Shown here piece by piece: positions 53,988 through 64,000 of a stretch of DNA of 64,000 nt. The position numbers and the translations under genes are program-made. How positions within the stretch are numbered: position 1 is the first letter of the stretch; each line of letters opens with the position of its first letter. The DNA lies in the NCBI GenBank assembly GCA_963978905.1, contig OZ022260.1, forward strand, positions 43,421,551 through 43,485,550, given 5' to 3'. The notes under the pieces were generated by a model. It made no database searches. It was not told the DNA's origin and saw only the letters and a list, made by a program, of their open reading frames with translations. The DNA is from Trichostrongylus colubriformis. Its lineage: Eukaryota > Nematoda > Chromadorea > Rhabditida > Trichostrongylidae.

Positions 53988-53993
53988 AATAAA
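53988..53993 (+). terminator. Candidate polyadenylation signal of the DPP gene
   Basis: AATAAA 243 bp after the stop codon and the first good match downstream, so the 3' UTR would be ~260 bp. Cleavage site not determined. Confidence 0.5.
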
Positions 53994-53999
53994 CTTGAA

Positions 54000-54619
54000 A
54001 GTTATGGTTATTCAATACGCTATTCACCGATTAATCGGTAAATGAATATGGAAGGAGCCATCCCATTCTTACGCTACAAGTGCACCTACTGTATATACAT
54101 GCTCTGCATAAAGTCAACAATGTGTACATCCAGTGCGTCTTCTGTGCCCAAGACTTCCATTGCGCCCTACACTAATGCCAAAAAAGACACCTCGCTCGGC
54201 TCACATCCGTCAAGTATAAAAAATAGAGAGAGTAGTGAAAGAGTACTGAAATTTTCATCTATAAGCAAAAGCAAGCAGCAGTTCCTTCCTTCACCGTCAT
54301 GAACTGTTGGATCCAGCAGTCAGTGACGTCAGGCTCCAGAACACTTACAGCATCAGCGTCTGCCTGAAAATTGGAGCCAATTTCCGTGGTGGGTCCCGGT
54401 TGCAAGCTTTCTGAAGACCGCCACTTTGGCTTGGAAAGCCACTAAGCTCTTGATGCTTGAAGAATACTGTTGTGGTCCGCAATGTCATTTCACATGCAAC
54501 CAGTGCTCAGAGGGATTTCGGTGGTAAACACTTCCAGCTACTGGAAAGGAAGGGCACTGGACACCTGGACAGAACAGAGTCTTCAAGGGCATCACCCAGT
54601 ATAAGTCCACTCAACTATA
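54000..54619. other. Intergenic stretch downstream of DPP
   Basis: GCTCACATC with AGAGAGTAGTGAAAG and AAGCAAGCAGCAG at 54,200-54,290 looks like a diverged relative of 54,648-54,750, so it is probably MITE debris. No gene. Confidence 0.4.
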
Positions 54620-55275
54620 CAGGGGATGCCAAAAAAAATCATTTTGCCCACGGCTCACATCAGCCAATTATACAAAACAGAGGGAAACGAAAGAGATAAA
54701 AGTATTGGGTCAAAATACTCCCGAAATGTTTCTCTAAAAGCAGGAACAAGCTGTGGCTACCTACGTTCACCTCTATAAAAATATAGAGCTTTCATTAGGT
54801 GCAGTCGAGCTTCGGAGTACCTGCAGTATCAAGGTCCGCTTAAAACAGTGGAGCCGTGTTCCATGGTAGGTCTTTTGTGGGAAGCTTCCTAAGAATCGGC
54901 CATTCAGTTCATGGAAGTCACAGAGCCCTTGCTGCTTGGACAAGGCTGCTATGATCCGAAGTATCATTTTCCATGCCCAAATCCGCCTCCGGAGGGGTTT
55001 CAGTGGTAAGGGCACGTTTTGGCGCTTGGAAACGAAGCACGGTTGCAAATGAGGGCGACGAAATTTCGGATTTTGCCCAGTTGAGGTGACGCATCTTGTT
55101 CACTCTTTCCTCGCTCCCGTTCCTGCTCGCGCAGAAGGCTGCCACGGAGTAGTGATAGAGTGAGGTGTGCTCTTGAATCTGGGCATAATATACCTCAACA
55201 GAATTTGCTGTAGTTTGACTAAGGTGGGGTGAAAATGGAGGAGACAAAATTACTTCTTTTTTTTGGCACCTCCTG
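54620..55275. mobile_element. 656-bp MITE, CAGGGGATGCC ends
   Basis: TA/CAGGGGATGCCAAAAAAAAT and TTTTTTTTGGCACCTCCTG/TA. Subterminal GAAACGAAAGAGATAAAAG is mirrored by CACTCTTTCCTCGC. No transposase motif in the interior. Same family as 50,854-51,053. Confidence 0.75.
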
Positions 55276-55407
55276 TATACCCAGTGTGGACAGATTCCAG
55301 CAAGGTCGCGAACGAGAGTGATGAAATCGCGGATTTTACCTAGTCGAGGGGACGCATCATATTGAATGGGCAGAAATTCCTGGTCCTGCTCGTGCAGAAG
55401 CCTGATA

Positions 55408-55560
55408 GGCCGCGTTCATACTCTGCGTTACCGGCGGCAGGGCGTGGCTGCGTGTTTCTGCGTCTCCTCCTGTGCCATCCTGCCTCGCTGCCTGCGTCGT
55501 CTCTGCATCTCCTCGTCGCTGCTTGTGAAGTCACGCCCTGCCGGCGCTGACCATGAAAGC
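55408..55560. repeat. Diverged copy of the GCCGCGTTCATACT MITE
   Basis: GGCCGCGTTCATACTCTGCG and GGCAGGGCGTGGCTG match 32,291-32,335; the right end is degraded. Confidence 0.55.
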
Positions 55561-55680
55561 GGTTTTACGGAGTTCAGTGATCTTGTGAAGAGCATCATTG
55601 GATTTTAGAGTGAAAATACCTCGTTAGAATTTGGTAAAGTTGGATTGATTCAGTGCCGAAGTTTTTTGGCACTTCTTCTA

Positions 55681-57245
55681 CAGTGCGTTTCATAATTATA
55701 AGGTCACCCCCTAATTTTCGGTTTTCAGAACACACAGCCAACCAAAAAATTTTTTGAGTATTTTTTACGAATTCCTTACCACAGAAAACCCTTCCATACT
55801 AGTTTTGATGACATTACGTTTTAGCCCGATATTTCTATGAATATTTTCTGATTTTTGTGCCGTTTCATAATTATAAGGTCACCCCGAAGAAAGAGAAGAT
55901 TTGCTAGAGTTAACAGCGCATGCGAAGGAGCTCATAATCTATGGATCCCTCCTGTTTAAGACCGATATTGACTAGCCGTTTGGGGAAGTAGAAACGGATT
56001 TTCAAAGAGCCTTACCACAGATATTGTACCAGTCTTCAACAATTGCCTATTTCAGCAGCTTTGCTTCCCAGAATTGGCGATTATTGGGGTAAATATATTT
56101 GCGGCGATATCTTTCAGGTCTCCTCTATAGAACTGAGACCAAGACCACATGTTATCTATGGCTGGAGGTCCGTATTTTGGAACTTTAACCACGATTCGTT
56201 GAATGATCTACGTGAGGAACAGCCTTGTCCTGCTGTTAGACGCAATTATAAAGAGCCGGTCGGCTCCAAAAGGCAACTGCTTTCTTCGTAAAATCTTCTA
56301 GCAGTCTCTGGAGTCCATTCTGCAGGTTTCGAAGGCAGGATTCAATGCAACCTCATTGCCGAAAACCAATTAGGCCATCACGCTTCTCCCACAAAAATTG
56401 CCAAGGCTCCGGTAGATCGGCGCACTTCTCAGACCAAGCTAGTACTACCTCTACCCGTCAGCACCATACAAATAAAGTATTTTCAGACTCAAAAGTACAA
56501 TTCGGATAGAATTATTTGCATGCAGGGTGTAACTGCTATGCACATTCAGCTTCGTTCAATCCGTGCTCAAGAACAACTTTAGGAAATGAAGTCGCTCCGC
56601 CTTACGGTGTGCTATAGGCCTCGGAAACTACTCCATTATTTCTTGAGTTATGTTTTTGCTCTTCCTCGCTGCTGTACACGCTGCGGATCCACACTAAAAT
56701 TGGTTTAACTCCAAACAAATCTGGTTCATGGAGGAGGTGCTGAAGGAAGTGGCCCCCACAATCCCTTCCTCGTTAATGATAATAATCTCACGTGGGAGTC
56801 CAGAGCCTGAAAAACATCTGAAGACACCGAATCTCTCGAATGCCATCTAACTGATCATAGGAATCTTCCGATTTTTTCGGAATGGCCCTCAAACTGAGCC
56901 TAGCATCACAAAGATCCCAAATCTGGGCTTTTCTCTCGGAACATAGTAGCTAGCCACAAGACGATTGAATATGTATCTCGAAGATGTATTTGGAAGACAA
57001 ATCTACCATCACAGATCTGCTGGGGCCTTCACTATTTTCGTTTTTCAGGGTGACCTTATAATTATGAAACGGTGCAAAAAAACAAAAAATACTCCTAAAA
57101 AGATGAGGCAAACAAGACTGCTACCAAAAATCAGACACGGGGGTTATTTCAGGTGAGGAATCCGTCTATGACACTAAAAAAATTCCTCAATGGAGTGTTG
57201 TCGAGAAAACCTGAAATTCAGGGTGACCTTATAATTAACGCACTG
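55681..57245 (-). pseudogene. Decayed Tc3-like element with doubled (IR/DR) terminal sites
   Basis: TA/CAGTGCGTTTCATAATTATA at the left and TTATAATTAACGCACTG/TA at the right; 1,565 bp. Each end holds a second copy of the site ~175-180 bp inward (CGTTTCATAATTATAAGGTC at 55,862 and its reverse near 57,050), the arrangement known from Tc3 and other IR/DR Tc1-like transposons. The minus-strand interior gives scrambled transposase fragments (QQDKAVPHVDHST as the DNA...H block; AIVEDWYNICGKAL as the C-terminal helix) with many stops. Confidence 0.72.
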
Positions 57246-57634
57246 TATATGAGCTCATACTTGTCATTTGTGTCGCGTGAACACGTCACAGAACACATAG
57301 ACTCCATTTCAAAGCCTGATAGGGCGTGGGCTGCCCATGTGATTCTGTAATCGTGATTGCCAAGAGATGGACCACGGATGGTGAAGAGCTTTATTGATAA
57401 CCGGCAACCAGCAGAACGAAGGCAGTAGCAGACTGCACCCTAGCCTCCACAAGGCATTTATACTTAGTATGTGTGGTGATAACAATTATGATACCATCTT
57501 AGGAAACATGGGACATGTTGCCATATCTGCAACAGATCGTTTAGTATGTTATTGTTACTGCTTCCTTTACTTGTTATTTTACTATTGCCTCTTTATGTAC
57601 AAGGGTCTTGTTTTTTAATGATTGAAGTGTTATG

Positions 57635-57890
57635 TGTTTGAAACATTTCTGTGTACTCTATGTGTTATTGCAGTGAGAGGGACTCCCACCATGGACGTAT
57701 TTTTACCTAAGCCTGAATGGAGGAAGGAACCTCTTCTAAGGCTTAGGCAAAAATATACGCTTTGTTTGAAACATTTCTGTGTACTCTATGTGTTATTGCA
57801 GTGAGAGGGACTCCCACCATGGACGTATTTTTACCTAAGCCTGAATGGAGGAAGGAACCTCTTCTAAGGCTTAGGCAAAAATATACGCTT
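57635..57890. repeat. Exact 128-bp tandem duplication
   Basis: Two head-to-tail copies (57,635-57,762 and 57,763-57,890), apparently identical, starting TGTTTGAAACATTTCTG. Each ends with a hairpin ATTTTTACCTAAGCCT / AGGCTTAGGCAAAAAT with a ~24-nt loop. ORFs through it are period artefacts. Confidence 0.9.
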
Positions 57891-57899
57891 GAATGTGCA

Positions 57900-58439
57900 T
57901 ATTGACCCTCAAAGATGCTTAGGTGAGCACCTATTCATAACATGCTTTCCTTCATTACATTAGCATTACATTAGCACCACATTCTACTCTGTTCGAAGTA
58001 TTTGAGTAGCTTTAACTGAAAGGACTCCCACAGTGGCAGCCTATTGCGTTTTGTGCGAAATGAGATGGTACTGTGTTTGTCCTTTGAAATGCTTCAACTC
58101 GCACTAATAGAGCCGTAAGTACGGCACCGCAAAGCGGAAATCCAACATAACGCCACGCACACCCCCGGGCTCTAGTCCTTAATTACAAAACAGGCTATAG
58201 TGGGCGAATTGCACTTACTGAGCAGTGTATTTCGCTCGTAGTATATATCTTAGCAGTTTTTAGCGGCTGATGTTACCTTCAACTAGTCACCATCCCATCT
58301 CACACAATTATCTATACATAGATGTCAACGCTCTAGTACGAGAAGCGTAACAATTGTGGGTGGCTTCGCTATGTCACACCCTTTCCTGCTTTATCACTTG
58401 TTACACCTGTTGATCACTTGAATGGTCTCCGTTCCAGCC
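57900..58439. other. Intergenic, nothing recognised
   Basis: A short ACATTAGCATTACATTAGCA direct repeat at about 57,957-57,976. The 58,100-58,180 stretch with CCGTAAGTACGGC can fold but matches no RNA family I know. Confidence 0.4.
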
Positions 58440-59080
58440 CTCAAAGGCACATTCCAGGATTATTGGGATAGCACATAAATACACTGCCAAAGCTCCTCCC
58501 TACAAAGGCTAAGGCAAATCTGGGAGAGCCCAAACGGTATGACGCGCCACCATTCGAACAATTCGCGAAGCGTCGCCGTGCGCGGTGACCCAATTCGGTG
58601 CCGGCCTCTAGAAATCGGAACACTTCCAACACACCCCATCTCCTGCCGTGGATGGATAGTTCGACCTAAGCCATGTAGGCTGTACCTTTGCCGAGGCGTT
58701 GATGTCAATTCCTGCGGCGTGCAGAGCCAAAGAATCTAGCGCAACAGCTCGGCCCCCGCCCACCTCAGCCGAGGGTGTGCTGCAAGTGTTGCGGTGCCTA
58801 GTGTGGCGTCAAGTCACTCTGTAATGGGTTTACTTCACGAGGCGATTGGTTTACTGCCAATTTCAAGATATTGGCTAGTAGCTGGTCTACCTATGACAAA
58901 GATAAAAGTCGAAGAGTAAAAGCAGACCCCCGGCTGGGGAGGGCGGGGCCGAGCTGTTGCGCTAGGTTCTTTGGCTCTGCACGCTCCAGGTAAAGGCACA
59001 GCATACGTGGCTTGGGACGAACTATCCATCCACGGCAGGAGATGTGATATCCTGATAATCCTGGAATGTGCCTTTAGATC
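58440..59080. repeat. Imperfect inverted repeat, ~170-330-bp arms
   Basis: AAAGGCACATTCCAGGATTA, CTCCTGCCGTGGATGGATAG and GCGCAACAGCTCGGCCCC on the left recur reversed on the right (GGCCGAGCTGTTGCGC, TATCCATCCACGGCAGGAG, AATCCTGGAATGTGCCTTT). The left arm has an extra insert at ~58,470-58,620. Related to 12,225-12,395. Confidence 0.75.
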
Positions 59081-59360
59081 ACCTGTAGTTTGATCTCTCT
59101 GGTGCCAGCTCTAAAAGCATAAGCAAATCTTCTAACGCTTTTCTTCCGACGCTCCTTATCAGCCTATCACTTATTATCAATTTCGGTCATCCTCCAGTAT
59201 GGCCGCACAATCTTCTATGAAAAAAGATAAAGTTATCGCGGTTACATCTAATATGTCGCTTGTTAAAACATAGGTCCCCGTTATTGCTGGGGCGCGCGAG
59301 TTTTCAGTTTCTGGTCAAACACATATACACACGCATAAATACTCAACAGACACCCTTAGC

Positions 59361-59757
59361 CGACTGGGTGCTATGGGAGTTAGGGGGGGGCCTCTGCGCT
59401 GTGCTCTGCGTCTCTAACGCTACAGAGAAGCCATAGCGCTAGCCGTACCGGGTTCAAATCCTGCATAGAAACGATTCTGATGATGTAAATTCGTGCTTTT
59501 TTCTATCCTTTGATAGCCTAAGCCTTGGGGAAGGAGATTCCCTTTCCCTAGGCTTAGGCGAATATGCGTAAGTGATTGTTTAGTCTAGTTGTAGCGAATT
59601 TTTCGTACTATACTAATGAAAGAATAACTCAATCGTTTTCTTAGTTATTTAGCTGTATCTAGGCAAAAAGTAACCTTGAGAATGCCTATAAGCAGAAAAT
59701 GGGCGCGACTTTTGCTTTTGTCGAGTGGCCCCCCCTAACTCCCATAGCACCGCCGAC
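59361..59757. repeat. Inverted repeat with GTGCTATGGGAGTTAGG arms
   Basis: GGTGCTATGGGAGTTAGGGG at the left and CCCCTAACTCCCATAGCACC at the right, ~335 bp apart. Inside is GGGTTCAAATCC, a B-box-like sequence without a convincing tRNA fold. At 59,514-59,556 a hairpin GCCTAAGCCT / TAGGCTTAGGC resembles the one in the 128-bp duplication. Confidence 0.6.
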
Positions 59758-59769
59758 TGTAATAGTAGG

Positions 59770-61425
59770 AAGATTAGCTCGTCACGATACTTACTTCTTA
59801 TCCCAAAACTTATTGTCAGCTTCCATCTGTTTTGTATTTTCGTTGTTAGGTAAGAGCGCGCCGTACGACAAATGGCTGTCGCTGTGCAAGTACGACTTAC
59901 AATTTATTTGACGTCTTTTTGGCATACGCTATCCTCACGGCTATTAGAATTGCTTTCTGTTCGTAACCAGGACCCGTCGTAATGGTGAGCTTTAGCTATT
60001 CTGTCGATGGTTCTATGTGACTATGGTGCGTGTTGTGGTGCCTGTATTGATCGATTCTCGACAATGGCACATCCTTTCTAATCGCTAGATCGGTATTGCA
60101 TTTGTTGCTGCTTCAGAGTGGACAAAAGTTGAATTACATCTGATGGCGCTAATGTAGCTGTGGGGTAAACATCAGATAAGGCTGTTACGTTTATGTCTTT
60201 TCCTTGATGATCCTCTCTTATTGATCATCGTTCTGGCACTCTTTGTCTCGCTGTCGTTCCTCGCCTTGTTCCTTACAATCAACAGTTTTTACACTCAACT
60301 GCAGATTTTTGCTTAGGTCTTAGTGGTAAGAGATGGGGGTTCTCCTTCAGTTAAAGTTCAGGCAAAAAGCCCAAGTAAAAATAGTGCTGGTAGCTGAGCG
60401 AGACTCCTCTCCCCTCCAACCACACTATTACTCGCTGGGGTACTATCAATTGTACTTGTGTTTGAAACACTCCTTCATTTTTTTATTCGTGGTCTTTATG
60501 TAAGATTTATAGCGACTGTTCTTGGAGCAAAGCCGCTCTGAGACCGTTGACATTTGCTCTTTTCTCGATTTAACTGCACTTGGCATCCACTCTACTTTTT
60601 TTTCGGATCGATTTTGATATATAGCCTGTGAAGCTGTTTCATTTCAGCGGCTGAAATCATTTCAGTGGTAATATAATCATAAATTGCCAGTAAGGTTTGT
60701 ATATCAATGGTCTAATGTACCATGACACTATGTAGTCAATTTCATGGGCTATCTGAATTTGTGTAATGGAATAACCCTAGTAATCGCTAGGTTTTTTCTC
60801 AAATGAATCCAGCGTGCGTTGAAATCGTGACATGTCAGAGTCAGAGATATGCAGCACTTATCAAAGGTTGCAGTAAACTATGGCGGATAGCATGAAAATG
60901 AGAATATTTATTCTCCCTTTCCACCATGTATTTGTATTATTGGTTGCTTAACTAGCGATTAAAAAAGTGCCATGTAAATTCGGTTGATATTGATTGTGCG
61001 CGTGATCAATGCGTTTGGACGCCGCGCCCGGTGTCCATCTGTTCATGACAATGGAAAGCGTTGCAGAGTAATTTAAAGGCTCAGCGTGAAATGACGGAAT
61101 TTGTCAAGCAGATTGTTTCGGCGTGGAACTCATCAGGACTGTATAATTTGCAATGGAATTCGACTAGTGTAATTTGCAGAGTATCATAAGAGGCTGTGCT
61201 GAAAACAAAGCATCGATCGCTTGCAACTGTTTCATTATCTAATACTTACTCGGTGTTTTCATTATCACTTTAGAAATATACTATCGTTTCTTGGTTATCT
61301 TTTGTAATTCGAGTAAACCTCATTTCACTCCTCATGTCCACTGCTCGCACGGCTGGATTTTTGATACACGAGGCACTCTCGGTGAACGGCACGTGTGCTG
61401 AATGCCATTAAAACTTTCTAATTTG
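59770..61425. other. Upstream region of the gp78-like gene
   Basis: No element or coding signal identified. A hairpin CCTAG/CTAGG followed by T6 at about 60,784-60,798 and a T-run at 60,596 are the only features seen. Promoter elements cannot be defined from sequence alone. Confidence 0.4.
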
Positions 61426-61429
61426 TTCC

Positions 61430-61445
61430 TTTTCAGCCCGAAGCA
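61430..61445 (+). promoter_or_regulatory. Probable spliced-leader acceptor and short 5' UTR
   Basis: CCTTTTCAG ends at 61,437, eight bases before the ATG at 61,446. A TTTTCAG this close to a start codon, without a visible upstream coding exon, is the usual sign of nematode trans-splicing. It decides the choice of start. Confidence 0.65.
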
Positions 61446-61604
61446 ATGGATCGTCCTCGACGTAATATACATACTGGCTTCTCCAGTGTTTTGCGATTGA
61501 GTCGGACTCCTTTTCCATCCATCAACAGCTATATTGCCATTAGTTTCTTCATATCGTTTATTGCTCTAGCTAACATCACGAGCGTATTCAAATCTCAACC
61601 TGAG
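61446..61604 (+). CDS. gp78-like exon 1
   Basis: ATG plus 52 codons; MDRPRRNIHTGFSSVLRL is a basic cytosolic lead, followed by the first membrane helix. A long plus-strand ORF continues past the donor into the intron but loses similarity there. Confidence 0.75.
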
Positions 61605-63754
61605 GTGGGTTTCCTTCTCGCGGAACTACAATTCCTTTTTTCGTATACCATATTATGTACAACATTATTATGCACCCTGCTTGCTTTGATATTGTGTTGC
61701 GCAAGCATTCCTTGTTTTTTTTTTCGCATATTTTTTTCTTCGGAGTCGAGTGTGACTGTGTGGAGCTGTGCGAGGCTTGCATAAGGTCGAACAAAAAGTA
61801 TTCGGTAGTCTAACTCTGAAGAACCGTGGGAAGCCTGATGCATAACTCTGCTCAAACAATCGTTAGAAACGAAATAAACCAAAAGCTTAGAACATCTTTC
61901 TCAAGATCATTGCGCGATCCCCTCCTTCCATTAAAACTTCTCTCTCAGGATGTTATCATAGCGGTGGGGGGTGGGCATCGGATCAAGAGTTGTGCACATG
62001 GGCATTTCTGTGAACTCTGTTAGGGGTCAATCTGCACATTAAAGCGTGCCTTTTTTGCCCAAGCTTCAGTGGAGGAAGGATGAGGTTCTTTCAGCAAAAA
62101 TAAAGTCCATAGTGGGGTGCCTCATCCCCTTCATTGTGATAGTACCCCTCAGGATCCGAAAAAATTGAAAGGCGATTTTGATGTTTACTGGTCCTTGGAA
62201 CGACATCTTCTTCAAGAATTGCTTTGAATCGCGAAAGAAGTGGTAGTTGGTATAAGATGTACCCAATGGTTACATAGAACAGCACGAGTCCTGTATTTGA
62301 TTTTGTACTGTTTTTTGGAACTGCTCATTTTTCGGTGTGGGGTTAACGTCATCGCGGGAGTGATTAGACTCTGTTCGCTCCATCGCATGGTAGCGAAGGG
62401 GAATGTTTTCGGCGAACTGCTTTCAGTCTTCATTGTTGCATTCCACTCTATGTAACGAAATAGTTTGTGAATTTGTAGTAGGCCCATGACAGACCATCGA
62501 GAAGTGACCAAATGGTGAGAACTTTGGGTCTTTGTCTCGTCAGACGTATACTTGCCAGGCTTGTACTCTGCTGTCTATCCTTTGGCAACATCCTAACATC
62601 TTGTTCATATGTGCTCGTCATATTTCGAGCTATTTCTGACACACTTCCTGTGAGCTTTGCGGAATCGTGCCAGCAGCCAGGACTTTTGTTTTTTTGTGAT
62701 CGCGTGACGGCAAGTGTAGCTAGTCCTTTTTTTTTAGAGTTTTCCAAGGCTCTGTGTTTGAAGAAAGAGCAGATTTTTTTCACAAAATGGCACCTGAATA
62801 ATACAAGATTTCACGAGAAAATTGTCAGTGTCTAGAATGGCGGTAAATTTAGTCCAACCCAATAGTAAGGTGTCCCGCTGATATTCTCCTCCTAATCATG
62901 CTTATAGTATTCACGAGTGGGGTATGCTCTTGGAAGTGTGAATGCTCATTTTATGGCATGCCATTAGAGCCTTTCCCTTCTCATATGTCCTTGTACTTGT
63001 GTCTTCTCCTAGAAATTGAAAAATAGACGCTATTGAACCCATGTTCCCATCCAATCCTGCCTTTGTTCATGCACTTTTTCCTCGGCACGAGGTGATTTTG
63101 ATTTTGGGGCAAATCTATATCAAAGCTTTTATACTTCTAGCACCCTCAGGCTAGGGCTAATTCGAAAATTTATGTTCTATTGGAATGCTTTGCCTCCTTT
63201 TTTCTCCTTATGATAAAGTTTTGTTTAGATTCGAGAACTTCTTCGCGAAGAGATACTTAACAGTTCTTTGGCATCTACTTATGACCCTAAAGATTTGGAA
63301 TTCCTTTCTTCTCTGACCATAGTTCAAGTTGTTCAGTATGTAAAAAGTAACAGTCCGCTTATCTGGGTAAGTTCAGCTTGCTTTCTTAGAGAAATTACAA
63401 ACACAATTCATTCGAATGTTACAGGTTTCAATTAACACTTACTTCGCCATTCTTGCTCTTATTGCAAAAATTGTAATCAAATTTACCTTCAAAGAGCTCA
63501 CTCGCCAAGAAGAAGTCATCGTTCGACATGGTTTCTTGTCATTTGTTATGTTTAGGTGGGTTGCACATGTTTTTTTTGAATAGGCGTAGAAAATTATACA
63601 TATTCACTGTGATATTTTTGATTTTAGCGTCGTATTTCTGTCAGTGGTAGCAGGTGCTCATCATTCGCATAGAGTGTTACCGTGGTTGGTGTGGTTTGGA
63701 ATCATTGGATTTTTGACGGTGCTTCATGATATCACCTACCAACGCTTCAAATTT
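61446..63754 (+). CDS. AMFR/gp78-like membrane E3 ubiquitin ligase, N-terminal part
   Basis: Exons 61446-61604, 63229-63366, 63425-63555 and 63628-63754 join in phase (donors GAG/GTGGGT, TGG/GTAAGT, AG/GTGGGT, TTT/GTAAGC; acceptors TTTAG, TTACAG, TTTTAG). The ~185 residues hold several membrane helices: IAISFFISFIALANI, YFAILALIAKIVIKF, a VVFLSVVAG segment and VLPWLVWFGIIGFLTVL. VQYVKSNSPLIW followed by the second helix, then VLPWLVWF...DITYQRFKF, matches the gp78/AMFR and HRD1-type membrane region ('VVLWCIWFAGLVFL...CKDRFEYL'). The RING finger and CUE domain would lie beyond 64,000. The expected role is ubiquitination in ER-associated degradation; C. elegans hrdl-1 is the likely counterpart. 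The identification rests on the membrane region only. Confidence 0.72.
63229..63366 (+). CDS. gp78-like exon 2
   Basis: 46 codons, phase 0 on both sides: RELLREEILNSS, then SLTIVQVVQYVKSNSPLIW, the conserved lead-in to the next helix. Intron 1 before it is 1.6 kb with no element recognised. Confidence 0.8.
63425..63555 (+). CDS. gp78-like exon 3
   Basis: 131 nt ending in phase 2; membrane helix YFAILALIAKIVIKF, then ELTRQEEVIVRHGFLSFVMF, like the 'LRVSEKQHIHDKLWNYIFYK' loop of gp78. The 58-bp intron before it is typical for nematodes. Confidence 0.82.
63628..63754 (+). CDS. gp78-like exon 4
   Basis: Starts by completing the AG from exon 3; VVFLSVVAGAHHSHRVLPW and the next helix end at DITYQRFKF. 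The gene continues; the intron after 63,754 reaches the window edge with no further exon recognised. Confidence 0.82.
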
Positions 63755-64000
63755 GTAAGCGACTGATTTTTTTGTTTTTTGAATTGCTTCTAAAAAGTGT
63801 AAGTCATATTAGTATGGGGATTGAAATCGGAAAGGTCTGATACTTTTCGTTACCAGGTCCATTCAACTGTTCCCAAGACAGACGGCGTAGTCATGCACCT
63901 AGAATTGTAGCATGTAAAATCAAGCCTGGGCTGCAAAATTTCGGGAGATGACCGTTTTCGTTTCATTTTTTCTTTTGGGAGAATCGTCATTAAATTTATG

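Noticed and set aside
56043..56291. 82-codon plus-strand ORF inside the Tc3-like element
   Set aside because: The recognisable transposase fragments are on the minus strand; this is its shadow.
59400..59480. Possible tRNA because of GGGTTCAAATCC
   Set aside because: No A box at the right distance and no acceptor-stem pairing that I could find.

Overview
The window looks like a chromosome piece from a clade V (strongylid or hookworm-like) nematode. Both cellular genes use short exons with TTTCAG-type 3' splice sites. The second gene begins a few bases after such a site, as expected for spliced-leader trans-splicing. The transposable elements are the kinds common in these worms: BEL/Pao, RTE, mariner, Tc3-like and many foldback MITEs. 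This assignment is an inference from sequence features, not from a database match.

Layout. Positions 1-8.8 kb hold a minus-strand BEL/Pao retrotransposon (gag 8285-7395, pol 7437-961). Its pol frame runs on into a coiled-coil, acid-rich segment and then overlaps the endonuclease frame of an RTE-type LINE that leaves the window at base 1. From 12.7 to 53.7 kb, on the plus strand, lies one very large gene for a membrane dipeptidyl peptidase of the DPP IV (S9B) family. I could place 21 consecutive coding exons whose splice phases all agree. Together they total 2,328 nt (775 codons plus stop), carry a transmembrane anchor near the N-terminus, and keep the Glu-Glu pair and the Ser/Asp/His triad. 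Only the first, probably very short, coding exon is missing. Its introns are packed with mobile DNA: two mariners, a second RTE copy, two tandem-repeat families (A and B) and numerous foldback elements, one of them nested inside another.

From 53.7 to 61.4 kb is an intergenic stretch with a 656-bp MITE, a decayed Tc3-like element with doubled terminal sites, an exact 128-bp tandem duplication and several inverted repeats. At 61.4 kb a second plus-strand gene begins, an AMFR/gp78-like (C. elegans hrdl-1-like) membrane E3 ubiquitin ligase. Its first four coding exons are visible and it runs off the right edge.

The most unusual observations are: an oriented, roughly eightfold excess of the pentamer CGAGT along the whole BEL/Pao element, including its untranslated leader; the chimeric junction of BEL/Pao pol, coiled coil and RTE endonuclease; and the nested foldback at 48.3-50.8 kb, where a 620-bp palindromic insertion with 11-bp flanking repeats sits in one arm of a larger palindrome. 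The two cellular genes have no evident joint function. The region is best read as two housekeeping-type genes embedded in a retroelement- and MITE-rich landscape.
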